From the NCBI GenBank assembly GCA_944332455.1, contig CALVJY010000017.1:1-48031 (forward strand): 48,031 nucleotides of DNA, given 5' to 3'. This DNA comes from an uncultured Clostridia bacterium. GTDB taxonomy: Bacteria > Bacillota > Clostridia > Christensenellales > HGM11417. Shown here one piece after another: positions 23,387 through 31,834 of this stretch. How positions within the stretch are numbered: position 1 is the stretch's first letter; each line of letters opens with the position of its first letter. The position numbers and the translations under genes were made by a program. The notes under the pieces are model-generated. The model did not search any database. It was not told the origin of the DNA and saw only the letters and a program-made list of their open reading frames with translations.

Positions 23387-24420
23387 ACCGATTTTTCCCC
23401 TTCGGACGGGACCCGCAGGGCCGTCCGGCCACCCTGTACACCTTAAAAGCCGACGGCATCGAAGCCGACTTTACCGACTACGGCGCCACCCTGGTCAGCC
23501 TGCGGGTGCCCGATCGCAGCGGCGCGCTGCGGGACGTGGTGCTGGGCTACCGCGACGTGGGCGGCTACGCCCGCAACGAGGGGTATCTGGGGGCCGCCGT
23601 GGGCCGCTTTGCCAACCGCATCAAGGACGCCTCCTTTACCCTGAACGGCACGACCTTCCGGCTGACCCGCAACGAGAACGGCAAAAACCATCTGCACGGG
23701 GGCCGCAACGGCTTTGACAAGCGCTTCTGGCGGGGGCGCTTCCCCGAGGACGGCGGCATGGAATTCACCCTGGAGACCCGCGCCCGGGAGGACGGCTGGC
23801 CGGGCCGGCTGGAGGCCCGGATCCTCTACCGCCTCGAGGACGGCGGCCTGACCATCCTCTACGAGGCCGTCTGCGACCACGACACCCCCATCAGCCTGAC
23901 CAACCATTCCTACTTTGCCTTGAGCGGCGGGGAGGAGCCGGGGGTGCGGGACGAGCTGCGGATCTTCGCGGACGCCGTGCTGGCCGTGGACGAGGAGCTG
24001 ATCCCCGCGGGCGAGCTGCCGGTGGAGGGCACCCCCTTCGACTTCCGGGCCTTCAAGCCCATCGAGCGGGACCTGCACGCCGATCACCCCCAGCTGAAGA
24101 TCGCGGGCGGCTTTGACCACAACTTTATCCTGCGGGACTTCGACGGCCTGCTCCGCCCGGCCGCCCAATGCTTCAGCCGCAAAAGCGGCATCGTCATGGA
24201 GGTGCTGACCGACCGGCCCGGCCTGCAGTTTTACTCCGGCAACGCCCTACGGACCGACGCGGGCAAGCAGGGGCCCTACGGCCCCGGGGACGGCTATTGC
24301 CTGGAGACCCAGGCCTTTCCCGACAGCCCCCATCATCCCGAGTACCCCTCCTGCCTGCTGAAAAAGGGGGAGGTCTTCCGCTCGGTCACCCGCTACGCCT
24401 TCGGAGTCCGGGAGGAATGA
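23383..24420 (+). CDS. galM: Aldose 1-epimerase (mutarotase)
   Basis: 345 aa. It interconverts alpha- and beta-galactose before GalK. Visible: AAVGRFANRIKDASF (substrate Arg), NHLHGGRNGFDKRFW (His), LTNHSYFAL (catalytic His), and the C-terminal CLETQAFPDSPHHPEYPS with the catalytic Glu. The length matches the family. The start overlaps the mutY stop (ATGA) and its stop overlaps ispE, so all are probably translated as one unit. Confidence 0.95.
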   Translation: MNRFFPFGRDPQGRPATLYTLKADGIEADFTDYGATLVSLRVPDRSGALRDVVLGYRDVGGYARNEGYLGAAVGRFANRIKDASFTLNGTTFRLTRNENGKNHLHGGRNGFDKRFWRGRFPEDGGMEFTLETRAREDGWPGRLEARILYRLEDGGLTILYEAVCDHDTPISLTNHSYFALSGGEEPGVRDELRIFADAVLAVDEELIPAGELPVEGTPFDFRAFKPIERDLHADHPQLKIAGGFDHNFILRDFDGLLRPAAQCFSRKSGIVMEVLTDRPGLQFYSGNALRTDAGKQGPYGPGDGYCLETQAFPDSPHHPEYPSCLLKKGEVFRSVTRYAFGVREE

Positions 24421-25283
24421 GGACGCTCTCTCTTCGGGCCTCCGCCAAGGTCAACCTGGGTCTGGCCGTGACCGGGAGCCTTCCGGACGGCTACCACAGT
24501 CTGGACATGCTCAACTTTTCGGTGGGCATTTCCGACCGGGTCAGCCTGCGGCTGCGCCGGGACAAAAAGGTCCTCTGCTTCATGAACGGCCGGCAGTGCT
24601 TTGCCGGCAATTCGGCCTTCGAGGCCTGCCGGGCCTTTTCGGAGCGCTTCGGCGCCCCGGGCGCGGACATCCGCATCCAGAAGGGCATTCCCTTCGGCGG
24701 GGGGCTGGGCGGCTCCTCGGCGGACGCCGCCGCCGTGCTGGTCGGCATGGACATCCTCTGCCCGGGGGCCGATCCCGGACGGCTGGACGAACTGGCCCTC
24801 TCGCTGGGGGCCGACGTGCCCTTCATGATGAGGGGGGGCTTTGCCCGGGTGGAGGGCAAGGGCGAACGGATCTCTCCCCTGCCTCCCCTGCCCCCGCTCA
24901 CGGCGGTGATCTTAAAGTCCGGCAGGGTGCAGACCAAGGCGGCCTACCGCGCCTTTGACGAGGCCCCCTCCTTTGCCCCCCTGCCAGCTCAGGAAATTCT
25001 GGACGCCCTGCAAAGAGGGGATCTGACCGCCCTGCGCGGACGATGCTTCAACGCCCTGCTCCCGGCCGCCCGAACGCTGTGTCCCCCGGTGGCGGAAAAC
25101 CTGGCCCTGCTTTGGGAGCGGGCCGACTTTGCCTCCTTGAGCGGGAGCGGGAGCGCGGTGTTCGGCCTGTTTTCCGATCCCGAAGCGGCGGCCGCCGCCT
25201 TTGCGGAGCTGAGAGGCCGGGCGGAGTGGTCGGCGCTGACCGCCCCCGTCCCCGAGGGCGTGCGCGTTTTTCGCGCTTCATGA
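24417..25283 (+). CDS. ispE: 4-diphosphocytidyl-2-C-methyl-D-erythritol kinase
   Basis: 288 aa. GHMP kinase of the MEP isoprenoid pathway. N-terminal SAKVNLGLAV with the following DGYHSLDMLNF, the ATP loop PFGGGLGGSSADAAAVL (92-108), and LGADVPFMMRGG with the catalytic Asp are all present; SGSGSAVFGLF lies in the C-terminal half. It is the last gene of the unit, joined to galM by an ATGA overlap and followed by a terminator at 25396-25427. Confidence 0.94.
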   Translation: MRTLSLRASAKVNLGLAVTGSLPDGYHSLDMLNFSVGISDRVSLRLRRDKKVLCFMNGRQCFAGNSAFEACRAFSERFGAPGADIRIQKGIPFGGGLGGSSADAAAVLVGMDILCPGADPGRLDELALSLGADVPFMMRGGFARVEGKGERISPLPPLPPLTAVILKSGRVQTKAAYRAFDEAPSFAPLPAQEILDALQRGDLTALRGRCFNALLPAARTLCPPVAENLALLWERADFASLSGSGSAVFGLFSDPEAAAAAFAELRGRAEWSALTAPVPEGVRVFRAS

Positions 25284-25395
25284 ATGAGGCAGCATCGCGT
25301 CGCCCACCGTCGCTCCCGACGCCGGGGCTCCTTAAGCGCGCCTCCGGGAAAAATGCCGGCGCGAAAAGGACCGGCCCCGAAATCAGTCTGCCCGC

Positions 25396-25427
25396 ATCCT
25401 CCCCGTTTTTCGGGGAGGATCTTTTTT
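25396..25427 (+). terminator. Terminator after ispE
   Basis: Nine-base perfect arms ATCCTCCCC / GGGGAGGAT, seven-base loop, then CTTTTTT. Confidence 0.88.
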
Positions 25428-25545
25428 CCGCCCTTTTGGAAAAACGGGGCCGAAGGTCCTTTCCTCTCTTTTTTTGAACTTTTGCCGGAATCAAAAAAGT
25501 ATAAAAATTTTTATGAATTTTTCTCTTTCTACCCCCTGAAAAGAT

Positions 25546-25574
25546 TTGGTTTTTTTTCTATCTTGTGCTATAAT
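25546..25574 (+). promoter_or_regulatory. Promoter of the AraC-family regulator
   Basis: -35 TTGGTT (25546-25551), 17-base spacer, -10 TATAAT (25569-25574) within TTGTGCTATAAT. The start codon lies about 50 bases after the -10. Confidence 0.7.
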
Positions 25575-25626
25575 GGTCATTGTCCGGGGAATCGGGACCC
25601 CGGCCCGAATCTTAGGGAGGTCATTT

Positions 25627-26484
25627 ATGATAAAGCTTCAATATACGTTCTGCGAGAAGATGAATCGGGAACACTACTACGACTGTCTGATCCCCATTTC
25701 CCGTACCGAGGACAAACCGGACGAACTGCTGTCCGTCCCCATGCACTGGCACCCCGAGCTGGAGGTCATCGTCTGCGAGGCCGCGGGCGAGTTCCGGGTG
25801 GAGGACCGCACCTACCAGTACAAGCCCGGCGACATCCTCTTTGCGCTGCCCAACAGCTTCCACGGCTATGCCGGCAAGCAGGCCGGCAGCTACTACGGGG
25901 CCCTGATCGACCTGGAAAAGGTGGACCCCAAGAGCTTTGACCAATCGGACAGCGAGCTGCGCCAGCTGTTCAACAACGAACACGACATCCCGGTGCTGAT
26001 CAACGACAAGGATCCCGACTATGCCACCTTTGTCTCCATCGTCAGGGAACTGTCCGAGGCCGACGGGAGCTACATGCCCAAGCTCCGCAAAAAGGGCCTG
26101 ATCTTCCTGCTGCTTTCCAGCCTGATGAGCCGGGGCAAGCCCGGCCAGGCCTTCCGGCGGCCGCCCTACCTGCAGAGCGTCATCGACGCCATCGGCTACA
26201 TGGAGGATCACTACGACGAGAAGATCGCCACCGACGACATCTCCACCTTTGTCCAGCTGAGCAAGTACCACTTCATCCACAACTTCAAGAAGTACACCAA
26301 CATGAGCCCCATCGACTACCTCATCGTCATGCGGCTGACCAACGCCTACTACTTCCTCCGCCACAGCTATTCGGTCACCGAGACCTCCGCCCTGTGCGGC
26401 TTCAACTCGCTGTCCTACTTCATCCTCAAGTTCAAGGAGCTGTACGGCTACACCCCCCACAAGGTCACCAAGTTCGACGACTGA
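25627..26484 (+). CDS. AraC-family transcriptional regulator with cupin sensor
   Basis: 285 aa from the ATG at 25627, which has an AGGGAGG ribosome site; longer readings would include the promoter. Residues 35-95 form a cupin-like sensor (MHWHPELEVIVCEAAGEFRV and YKPGDILFALPNSFHGY). The last 100 residues contain the two AraC helix-turn-helices (ISTFVQLSKYHFIHNFKKYT and VTETSALCGFNSLSYFILKF). Such proteins usually respond to sugars. It is monocistronic. The ligand and target are unknown; galactose metabolism is possible from the neighbourhood but not shown. Confidence 0.92.
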   Translation: MIKLQYTFCEKMNREHYYDCLIPISRTEDKPDELLSVPMHWHPELEVIVCEAAGEFRVEDRTYQYKPGDILFALPNSFHGYAGKQAGSYYGALIDLEKVDPKSFDQSDSELRQLFNNEHDIPVLINDKDPDYATFVSIVRELSEADGSYMPKLRKKGLIFLLLSSLMSRGKPGQAFRRPPYLQSVIDAIGYMEDHYDEKIATDDISTFVQLSKYHFIHNFKKYTNMSPIDYLIVMRLTNAYYFLRHSYSVTETSALCGFNSLSYFILKFKELYGYTPHKVTKFDD

Positions 26485-26602
26485 CCCCGGCAATCTCCGC
26501 CCGGAGCGGTCCGGGAGGCGGGCGCGAAAGAAGGGGCAGGATATATCTCCGGAACGGGAGCGGGGCCTCTGCCCCGAAAAATTCAATCCCATTGAAAATG
26601 CA

Positions 26603-26636
26603 AAGAGCAGCTGCTTTTCAGGCGGCTGCTCTTTTT
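26603..26636 (+). terminator. Terminator, first of a duplicated pair
   Basis: AGAGCAGCTGC / GGCGGCTGCTCT arms with TTTTCA loop and CTTTTTC after. Downstream of the AraC-type gene. Confidence 0.7.
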
Positions 26637-26734
26637 CTGCCGGGCGGCGGGGAAAGAAGGGGGCCTTCCTTTCCGGCAAGAGAGCGGGCCGCAGGGCCTC
26701 CCTCCCCGAAAAAATCCATTCCGTTGAAATGAAA

Positions 26735-26766
26735 AAAAGCAGCTGCTTTTCAGGCGGCTGCTTTTT
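26735..26766. terminator. Terminator, second copy, bidirectional
   Basis: AAAAGCAGCTGC-TTTTCAGG-CGGCTGCTTTTT, with A- and T-runs on both sides, so it can also end the minus-strand ATPase gene. It repeats the unit at 26603 about 131 bases later, including the preceding CCCCGAAAAA and CCATTGAAA segments. Confidence 0.75.
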
Positions 26767-26848
26767 CATTCTCTCTCCGGCGGGCGGCGCAGGCAGCTGT
26801 TTTTGCCCGCTGCCCCGGCCCGGTTTTTTTCGCCCGGGAAACCCGGGC

Positions 26849-27778
26849 TCAATCTTCCTCCCCTCCCTTGAGAAAGAGGTCGCGGTGCGCGTAAAAGAAC
26901 TCGAAAAAGACGCGGGGATTTTCCAGCTCCCACCACTTCCGGGGGCGGACGGGCCGGGCGTCCAGGTCGTAGATCTTGGCCCCGGGCATGGCCAGGAAAA
27001 AGGGAGAGTGGGTGGCCAGGATCAGCTGACAGCCGCAGTACCGGCTCTTGCGCTCGAGGACGGACAGAAGGGCCTGCTGGGTGCGGGGAGAGAGGCTGTT
27101 TTCGGGCTCGTCCAGGCAGTACAGGGTGTCGTTTTGCAGGTGGGTCTCGAAGTACTCGACGGCGGTCTCGCCGTTGCTGCCGGGCGGGACCTCCCGGCCG
27201 GCCGTCTGCTGCAGGAACTTCCGGCGGCTGACCGACTTCCTGCGGGACAGCACCTGCAGGCGGAAGTCTTCGTAGTCGTCCATCCCGGTAAAGCGGATGT
27301 TGGAGCCGAATTTGAGGGCGGCGTAGTCCCTCTTCCCCTCCTCCAGGTTGTCGGCCACCTCGGCGTTGAAGGCGCGCAGGGCCAGCATGTACTCAAACAC
27401 ATCGTCGCTGGTGATGACGGCGCTCTTTTCCGGGATCGGCAGGGGATCTCCTTCCTCGTCCAGCCCCGCCCGCACCCGGCAGGCCATGGCGAAGGGGGTG
27501 AACAGCTCGCTCCGGTTGCAGGGGGCGCTGCGGGCGAGGCCCAGCCGCTCGCCGATGAGATTCAGCAGGGTGCTCTTTCCGCTGCCGTTCCCCCCGTAGA
27601 GGATGGTCACCGTCTCGAAGTCCAGCTCGGAGAGCTCCTTCGGCCCGAACAGGGCGCAGGGATAGCCGTTCTCCAGATAGCCGAAATCCCCGCTCCCCCC
27701 GTTTTCGATCCGGCGCCTGCGGGCGATCTCGTATTCCTTTTCCTCGTCCGGCAGCACGAATTTTTCCAGATAGACCAT
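26849..27778 (-). CDS. ABC/SMC-like AAA ATPase (AAA_21 type)
   Basis: 309 aa. Walker A YGGNGSGKSTLLNLI (61-75), Walker B TLYCLDEPENSLS, and the His switch LATHSPFF follow the order of ABC-type ATPases used as stand-alone proteins, not transporters. No membrane or nuclease domain is seen. A Lys/Arg-rich segment (RRKSVSRRKF) precedes the signature region PPGSNGETAVEYF. Related proteins occur both as orphan housekeeping-like ATPases and in defence loci. It is monocistronic with a good promoter and no partner gene, so its role is unknown. Confidence 0.88.
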   Translation of the reverse strand: MVYLEKFVLPDEEKEYEIARRRRIENGGSGDFGYLENGYPCALFGPKELSELDFETVTILYGGNGSGKSTLLNLIGERLGLARSAPCNRSELFTPFAMACRVRAGLDEEGDPLPIPEKSAVITSDDVFEYMLALRAFNAEVADNLEEGKRDYAALKFGSNIRFTGMDDYEDFRLQVLSRRKSVSRRKFLQQTAGREVPPGSNGETAVEYFETHLQNDTLYCLDEPENSLSPRTQQALLSVLERKSRYCGCQLILATHSPFFLAMPGAKIYDLDARPVRPRKWWELENPRVFFEFFYAHRDLFLKGGEED

Positions 27779-27809
27779 GCGCGTTCCCTCTGTTTTTTCA
27801 GGTTTTAAA

Positions 27810-27839
27810 AGTGTAGCACAGTCTGCCGCACGCTGTCAA
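27810..27839 (-). promoter_or_regulatory. Promoter of the AAA_21-type ATPase
   Basis: Minus strand: consensus -35 TTGACA (27834-27839), 18-base spacer, -10 TACACT (27810-27815) in TGTGCTACACT. Confidence 0.72.
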
Positions 27840-27956
27840 GCGATTCGGGGGCCTCCCTCTCCCTCGCCAACAGCTCTTAACTCCCTCTCTCAGATCTTTC
27901 TTCCGCTTCTTTCCTGAATCTGCCGCACTTTACTTTACAAAGCGGGCCAAAGCGCG

Positions 27957-27985
27957 AAAAAAAAGGCCCTCGGACGAGAGCCTTT
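27957..27985 (-). terminator. Second terminator downstream of the ribosomal cluster
   Basis: Minus strand hairpin AAAGGC-T-CTCG / CGAG-G-GCCTTT (one mismatch) followed by eight T. It lies 290 bases beyond the rplQ terminator and implies a separate short transcript between the two. Confidence 0.75.
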
Positions 27986-28034
27986 CGGTTTGAATTTTAC
28001 GCCGGCCCAACGGCGGTTGCCCCGCGCATCACTT

Positions 28035-28235
28035 TTACAGGGGCAGCAGGTTCCTCCTGTTCTGGCATACATCCCCTGCTTTGTCAGCTCCTTTAAAAGA
28101 GTTCCCAAACCGCCTGTCGTTTTCAAAGAGAGCCTGCACAGTGAGGCCGATCTCGCTCAAGGCCCCCTTGTTTTTAAATTTTTCTCTTAGGCACCTTTCG
28201 GGAACTCCCTTAAAAAACTTGTCAAACTGTTTCAC
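28035..28235 (-). CDS. Possible small ORF, 66 aa, or untranslated RNA
   Basis: GTG at 28233-28235 opens 66 codons beginning MKQFDKFFKGVPERCLREKF and ending NRRNLLPL. It has no ribosome site and begins only 9 bases before the rplQ terminator hairpin. Base composition is near 50% GC, well below the neighbours. The unit 27957-28240 ends with a good terminator, so something is probably transcribed here. I do not recognise the peptide and no known RNA family fits. It could be an RNA gene or a gene remnant. Confidence 0.25.
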   Translation of the reverse strand: MKQFDKFFKGVPERCLREKFKNKGALSEIGLTVQALFENDRRFGNSFKGADKAGDVCQNRRNLLPL

Positions 28236-28243
28236 ACGCTTTT

Positions 28244-28275
28244 AAAAAGACCTCCGCGGCTGCGGAGGTCTTTTT
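28244..28275 (-). terminator. Terminator of the ribosomal super-operon
   Basis: Perfect arms GACCTCCGC / GCGGAGGTC with a GGCT-type loop, flanked by A5 and T5, 12 bases after the rplQ stop. It is bidirectional by sequence. Confidence 0.9.
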
Positions 28276-28286
28276 GATGTTTGACT

Positions 28287-28838
28287 TTACACCAGCTCCA
28301 GGATGGCCATTTCGGCGCGGTCGCCGGGGCGGGTGCCCAGCTTGACGATGCGGGTGTAGCCGCCGCCCTGACCCTTTTCCTCGGCGCGGGCCTGGTACTT
28401 GGGGGCCAGCTCGTTGAAGATCTTTTCGATCAGGGGGTGGTTGATGTCGCCGGTGCGGATCTTGTAGGCCGTGCGGGATTCCCTGGGCTGACGGAGCTCC
28501 TGCAGATCCCGGGTGTTGGCCATGATCTTACGGCGGGCGGCCAGCTTGCGGGGGCCGTCGTTGGTGAACTCCATGGGCTTGATCTCGTAGGTCTTGACCT
28601 TTTTGGCGTCCTTGTCCTTGGACTTGACCAGCTTTTCGACCTTGACCTGCTTGGTGACCTTGACGGTGTCCTCGTGGGTGTTGATGGCCAGGGTCAGCAG
28701 CTTTTCGGCCAGGCGGCGGACCTCCTTGGCCCGCTCCAGCGTGGTCTCGATGCGGCCCAGCCACAACAGCTCGGAGACCTGATTGCGAAGCATGGCCATC
28801 CGCTGGTCGGTCGGCTTTCCTAACTTTCTGTATGACAT
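28287..28838 (-). CDS. rplQ: Ribosomal protein L17 with large insertion
   Basis: 183 aa against the usual 112-130. The N-terminal half (MSYRKLGKPTDQRMAMLRNQ) and the C-terminal GGYTRIVKLGTRPGDRAEMA are canonical. About 60 extra residues lie in between, including a Lys-rich run (about 64-84) and ARRKIMANTRDLQELRQPRE. L17 lies near the exit of the peptide tunnel, so the insertion probably extends on the ribosome surface. Last gene of the cluster. Confidence 0.95.
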   Translation of the reverse strand: MSYRKLGKPTDQRMAMLRNQVSELLWLGRIETTLERAKEVRRLAEKLLTLAINTHEDTVKVTKQVKVEKLVKSKDKDAKKVKTYEIKPMEFTNDGPRKLAARRKIMANTRDLQELRQPRESRTAYKIRTGDINHPLIEKIFNELAPKYQARAEEKGQGGGYTRIVKLGTRPGDRAEMAILELV

Positions 28839-28851
28839 GATTGGTTACTCC

Positions 28852-29805
28852 TTATTCGTCCTTATTTCTCAGATTCAGGCCGTAGCTGTTGAGCTTGTGG
28901 ATGACCTCGTCCAGCGACTTTTTGCCGAGGTTGCGCACCTTCAGCATGTCGTCCTCGGACTTTTTGGTCAGATCCTCCACCGTGTGGATGCCGGCCCGCT
29001 TGAGACAGTTGTAGGACCGGACGGACAGATCCATGTCCTCGATGTTCATCTCCAGCACCTTGGGGCTCTTGCCGGGATCGGGCGAGGTCATGATGTTGAC
29101 CGCGCTCATGCTGTCGGACAGATCCACGAACAGCTTGATGTGGTCCTCCATGATCTTGGCCGCCAGCGAGACGATCTCACGCCCCGAGAAGGCGCCGTTG
29201 GTGGTGACTTCCAGCACCAGCTTGTCGTAGTCGATGCTCTGGCCCACCCGGGTGGCCTCCACGGTGTAGTTGACCTTTTTGATGGGGGTGTAGATGGAAT
29301 CCACGGCGATGAAGTCGATGGGGTTTTTGTCCGACTTGTTGGCGTCGGCCGAGGTGTAGCCCCGGCCCTTGCCGATGGTCACTTCCATGTCCAGCTTGGC
29401 GCCCTCGTCCAGGGTGGCCAGGTAAAGCTCGGGGTTCAGAATTTCGATCTCGGCGTCCGGGGCGAAGTCCGAGGCGTACACCGTCTTGGGCCCTTCGGCC
29501 TTGAGGGTGAGGGTCTTGCGGAAGCCCTTGTCCAGGACGTTGCACTTGACCGCCAGATTCTTGATGTTCAGAATGATCTCGGTCACGTCCTCCTTGACGC
29601 CGGGGATCGTGGAAAATTCGTGCTTGACGCCCTCGATGCGGATCCCCACGGGCGCGGCGCCCGGCAGGGAGGAGAGCAGAATGCGTCTTAAACAGTTTCC
29701 GATGGTGATGCCGAAGCCTTTTTCCAGGGGCTCTACCGTGATCCTGGCAAAGGAGCGGCTGTCGTTCTCTTCCACCGTGATATTGGGCTTTTCGATTTCC
29801 ATCAT
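28852..29805 (-). CDS. rpoA: RNA polymerase alpha subunit
   Basis: 317 aa. N-terminal assembly domain (FARITVEPLEKGFGITIGNC, LRRILLSSLPG) and the C-terminal domain that contacts UP elements and activators (SVRSYNCLKRAGIHTVEDL, LGKKSLDEVIHKL). Complete. It sits between rpsD and rplQ as in the standard alpha operon, with a 77-base gap to rpsD that could hold regulation. Confidence 0.98.
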   Translation of the reverse strand: MMEIEKPNITVEENDSRSFARITVEPLEKGFGITIGNCLRRILLSSLPGAAPVGIRIEGVKHEFSTIPGVKEDVTEIILNIKNLAVKCNVLDKGFRKTLTLKAEGPKTVYASDFAPDAEIEILNPELYLATLDEGAKLDMEVTIGKGRGYTSADANKSDKNPIDFIAVDSIYTPIKKVNYTVEATRVGQSIDYDKLVLEVTTNGAFSGREIVSLAAKIMEDHIKLFVDLSDSMSAVNIMTSPDPGKSPKVLEMNIEDMDLSVRSYNCLKRAGIHTVEDLTKKSEDDMLKVRNLGKKSLDEVIHKLNSYGLNLRNKDE

Positions 29806-29882
29806 GATGGCCGTAAACCTCCTTTACGAATTGTGCCGAAAAACTCCGGAGTGTGTTCTCTTTGGTATTCGGAAAGAGGGGG

Positions 29883-30506
29883 TTATCTGGAGTAGAACTC
29901 GACGATCATGTTTTCGGCGATGGAGAGGTCGATGTCCTCGCGCTCGGGGAGAGCCAGGACCTTGCCCTCGAGGGTGTCCATGTTGAAATCGAGCCACTTG
30001 GGCAGATTGAGCTTTTTGGTCTCGGCCAGCTTTTTGAAGTACTCGCGGTTTTTGCGGGTCTCCTTGACGGCCACCACGTCCCCGGCCTTGACGATGTAGG
30101 AGGGGATGTTGACCGTGTGGCCGTTGACCGTCAGATGGGCGTGGTTGACCAGCTGACGGGCCTGGGCGCGGGAGGAGGCCAGCCCCATGCGGTAGGCCAC
30201 GTTGTCCAGGCGGCGCTCCAGCAGGATCAGCATGTTGACGCCGGTGGCGCCCTTCATCTTCTCGGCCTTGTCGAAGTTCAGACGGAACTGCTTTTCCAGC
30301 AGGCCGTAGGCCTTGCGGGTCTTCTGCTTCTCGCGCAGCTGCAGGCCGTACTCGGAAACTTTTTTGCGGCCGGTGCCGTGCTGACCGGGCGCCACGGGAC
30401 GCTTGGTCAGGGCGCACTTACCGGAAAAGCATCTGTCCCCCTTCAGAAACAGTTTGGTGCCCTCCCGTCTGCACACGCGGCAGGCGGAATCCGTATATTT
30501 AGCCAT
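29883..30506 (-). CDS. rpsD: Ribosomal protein S4, zinc form
   Basis: 207 aa. The N-terminus carries ACRVCRREG and CFSGKC, a C-x2-C / C-x5-C zinc site that marks the C+ form of S4. The S4 RNA-binding domain follows ([20 protein letters not shown] and [10 protein letters not shown]). S4 starts 30S assembly and in many bacteria represses the alpha operon. Confidence 0.97.
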   Translation of the reverse strand: MAKYTDSACRVCRREGTKLFLKGDRCFSGKCALTKRPVAPGQHGTGRKKVSEYGLQLREKQKTRKAYGLLEKQFRLNFDKAEKMKGATGVNMLILLERRLDNVAYRMGLASSRAQARQLVNHAHLTVNGHTVNIPSYIVKAGDVVAVKETRKNREYFKKLAETKKLNLPKWLDFNMDTLEGKVLALPEREDIDLSIAENMIVEFYSR

Positions 30507-30523
30507 TGAAATTGCCTCCTTAC

Positions 30524-30916
30524 TTACACTCTTCTACGCTTGGGGGGACGGCAGCCGTTGTGCGGAATGGGCGAGACGTCCTGGATCATGGTGACTTCGA
30601 TCTCGGCCACCTGCAGCGCGCGGATGGCGGCCTCGCGTCCCTGACCCGGCCCCTTGACGAACACTTCCACCGAACGCAGCCCGTGCTCCTTGGCGGCCAT
30701 GGCGGCCTTTTCGGCGGCCATCTGGGCGGCAAAGGGGGTGCTCTTCTTGCTGCCGCGAAAGCCCAGGCTCCCCGACGAGCACCAGCTTAGGGCGTTGCCG
30801 TTGGCGTCCGTCATGGTGACGATGGTGTTGTTGAACGAGGCGTGGATGTGGCAGGCTCCCTTGTCTACGTTTTTGCTGACCTTGCGCTTTTTGGTCGTAG
30901 GTTTGTTCTTAGCCAT
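30524..30916 (-). CDS. rpsK: Ribosomal protein S11
   Basis: 130 aa, typical length. The signature [20 protein letters not shown] near residue 22, [19 protein letters not shown], and the C-terminal [13 protein letters not shown] are present. 30S platform protein next to the mRNA exit channel; 14 bases downstream of rpsM. Confidence 0.98.
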   Translation of the reverse strand: MAKNKPTTKKRKVSKNVDKGACHIHASFNNTIVTMTDANGNALSWCSSGSLGFRGSKKSTPFAAQMAAEKAAMAAKEHGLRSVEVFVKGPGQGREAAIRALQVAEIEVTMIQDVSPIPHNGCRPPKRRRV

Positions 30917-30930
30917 GATTTAACGCCTCC

Positions 30931-31302
30931 TTAGTCCTTTTTCTTGCGGCCCACAGTCTTCTTGGGTCCCTTGCGGGTGCGGGCGTTGCGCTTGCTGGAC
31001 TGGCCGCGCACGGGCAGACCCCGTCTGTGACGGACGCCGCGGTAGCAGCCGATCTCCATCAGGCGCTTGATGTTCAGCGCGACTTCCCGGCGAAGGTCGC
31101 CCTCCACCTGCAGATGATGATCGATATATTCCCTGATCTTGCTGATGTCGCTCTCGGTCAGATCCTTGACTCGGGTGTCAGGATTCACACCGGTTTCCTG
31201 CAGGATCTGGGTGGCCGTGGGCCGTCCGATCCCGTAAATGTAAGTCAGTCCGATTTCCACCCGTTTTTCTCTGGGCAGATCTACACCGGCAATACGAGCC
31301 AT
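30931..31302 (-). CDS. rpsM: Ribosomal protein S13
   Basis: 123 aa. Begins [20 protein letters not shown] and ends with the basic tail ([12 protein letters not shown]) that reaches the P-site t[23 protein letters not shown] is the family signature. Located after rpmJ with a 167-base GC-rich gap (31303-31469) that holds no gene. Confidence 0.98.
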   Translation of the reverse strand: MARIAGVDLPREKRVEIGLTYIYGIGRPTATQILQETGVNPDTRVKDLTESDISKIREYIDHHLQVEGDLRREVALNIKRLMEIGCYRGVRHRRGLPVRGQSSKRNARTRKGPKKTVGRKKKD

Positions 31303-31469
31303 TTTGTACCTCCGTTAAAGTCCGGACAGCTTGTTCTGTCCCTGAAATGATCTATGTCCACCCCGCTTCGCCGCCGCCGCCGTAAAATCGGAATGGACGG
31401 GGCCGCAAAGGGGCCTTTTTTTCTCGTTCGGGGACGGCCGGAACCCGGCCGCCCGGGGGACCCAGACGT

Positions 31470-31586
31470 TCAGCCCTGGGTCTGTTTGTGCTTTTTGAAC
31501 TTGCTGCAGATGACCATGACCTTGCCTTCGCGCTTGATGACGCGGCACTTGTCGCACATGGGTTTTACCGAGGGTCTGACTTTCAT
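31470..31586 (-). CDS. rpmJ: Ribosomal protein L36, zinc form
   Basis: 38 aa, read from the ATG at 31584-31586 (GGAGGACAGGAAG upstream). [20 protein letters not shown] is followed by a third Cys in MVICSK and His in KKHKQTQG. The CxxC...C...H set binds zinc, so this is the C+ form. It is too short to be found by usual length cut-offs. Confidence 0.96.
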   Translation of the reverse strand: MKVRPSVKPMCDKCRVIKREGKVMVICSKFKKHKQTQG

Positions 31587-31602
31587 CTTCCTGTCCTCCT
31601 TG

Positions 31603-31824
31603 TTAGGATTTGCTCCGCCAAATGACTCTGCCTTTGGTCAGATCGTAAGGGCTCATCTCGATCTTCACGGTGTCGCCCGGAATGATCTTGATGTAATTCA
31701 TTCTCAGTTTTCCGGAAATGTAGGCGGTGATGATGTGTCCGTTCTGGAGCTTGACCTTGAAGTTGGCGTTGGGCAGGGCCTCGATGACCACGCCCTCTAC
31801 TTCGATGACATCGTCCTTCGACAT
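31603..31824 (-). CDS. infA: Translation initiation factor IF-1
   Basis: 73 aa, one S1-like OB fold. [20 protein letters not shown] at the start and [11 protein letters not shown] at the end are characteristic. It binds the 30S A site during initiation. Lies between the KOW gene and rpmJ, as in other Firmicutes. Confidence 0.98.
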   Translation of the reverse strand: MSKDDVIEVEGVVIEALPNANFKVKLQNGHIITAYISGKLRMNYIKIIPGDTVKIEMSPYDLTKGRVIWRSKS

Positions 31825-31834
31825 ATCGTTCTCC

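Noticed and set aside
27840..28240. Known RNA gene (RNase P, tmRNA, SRP or 6S RNA) after rplQ
   Set aside because: None of the conserved blocks of these RNAs could be matched by eye; kept only as an unassigned unit.
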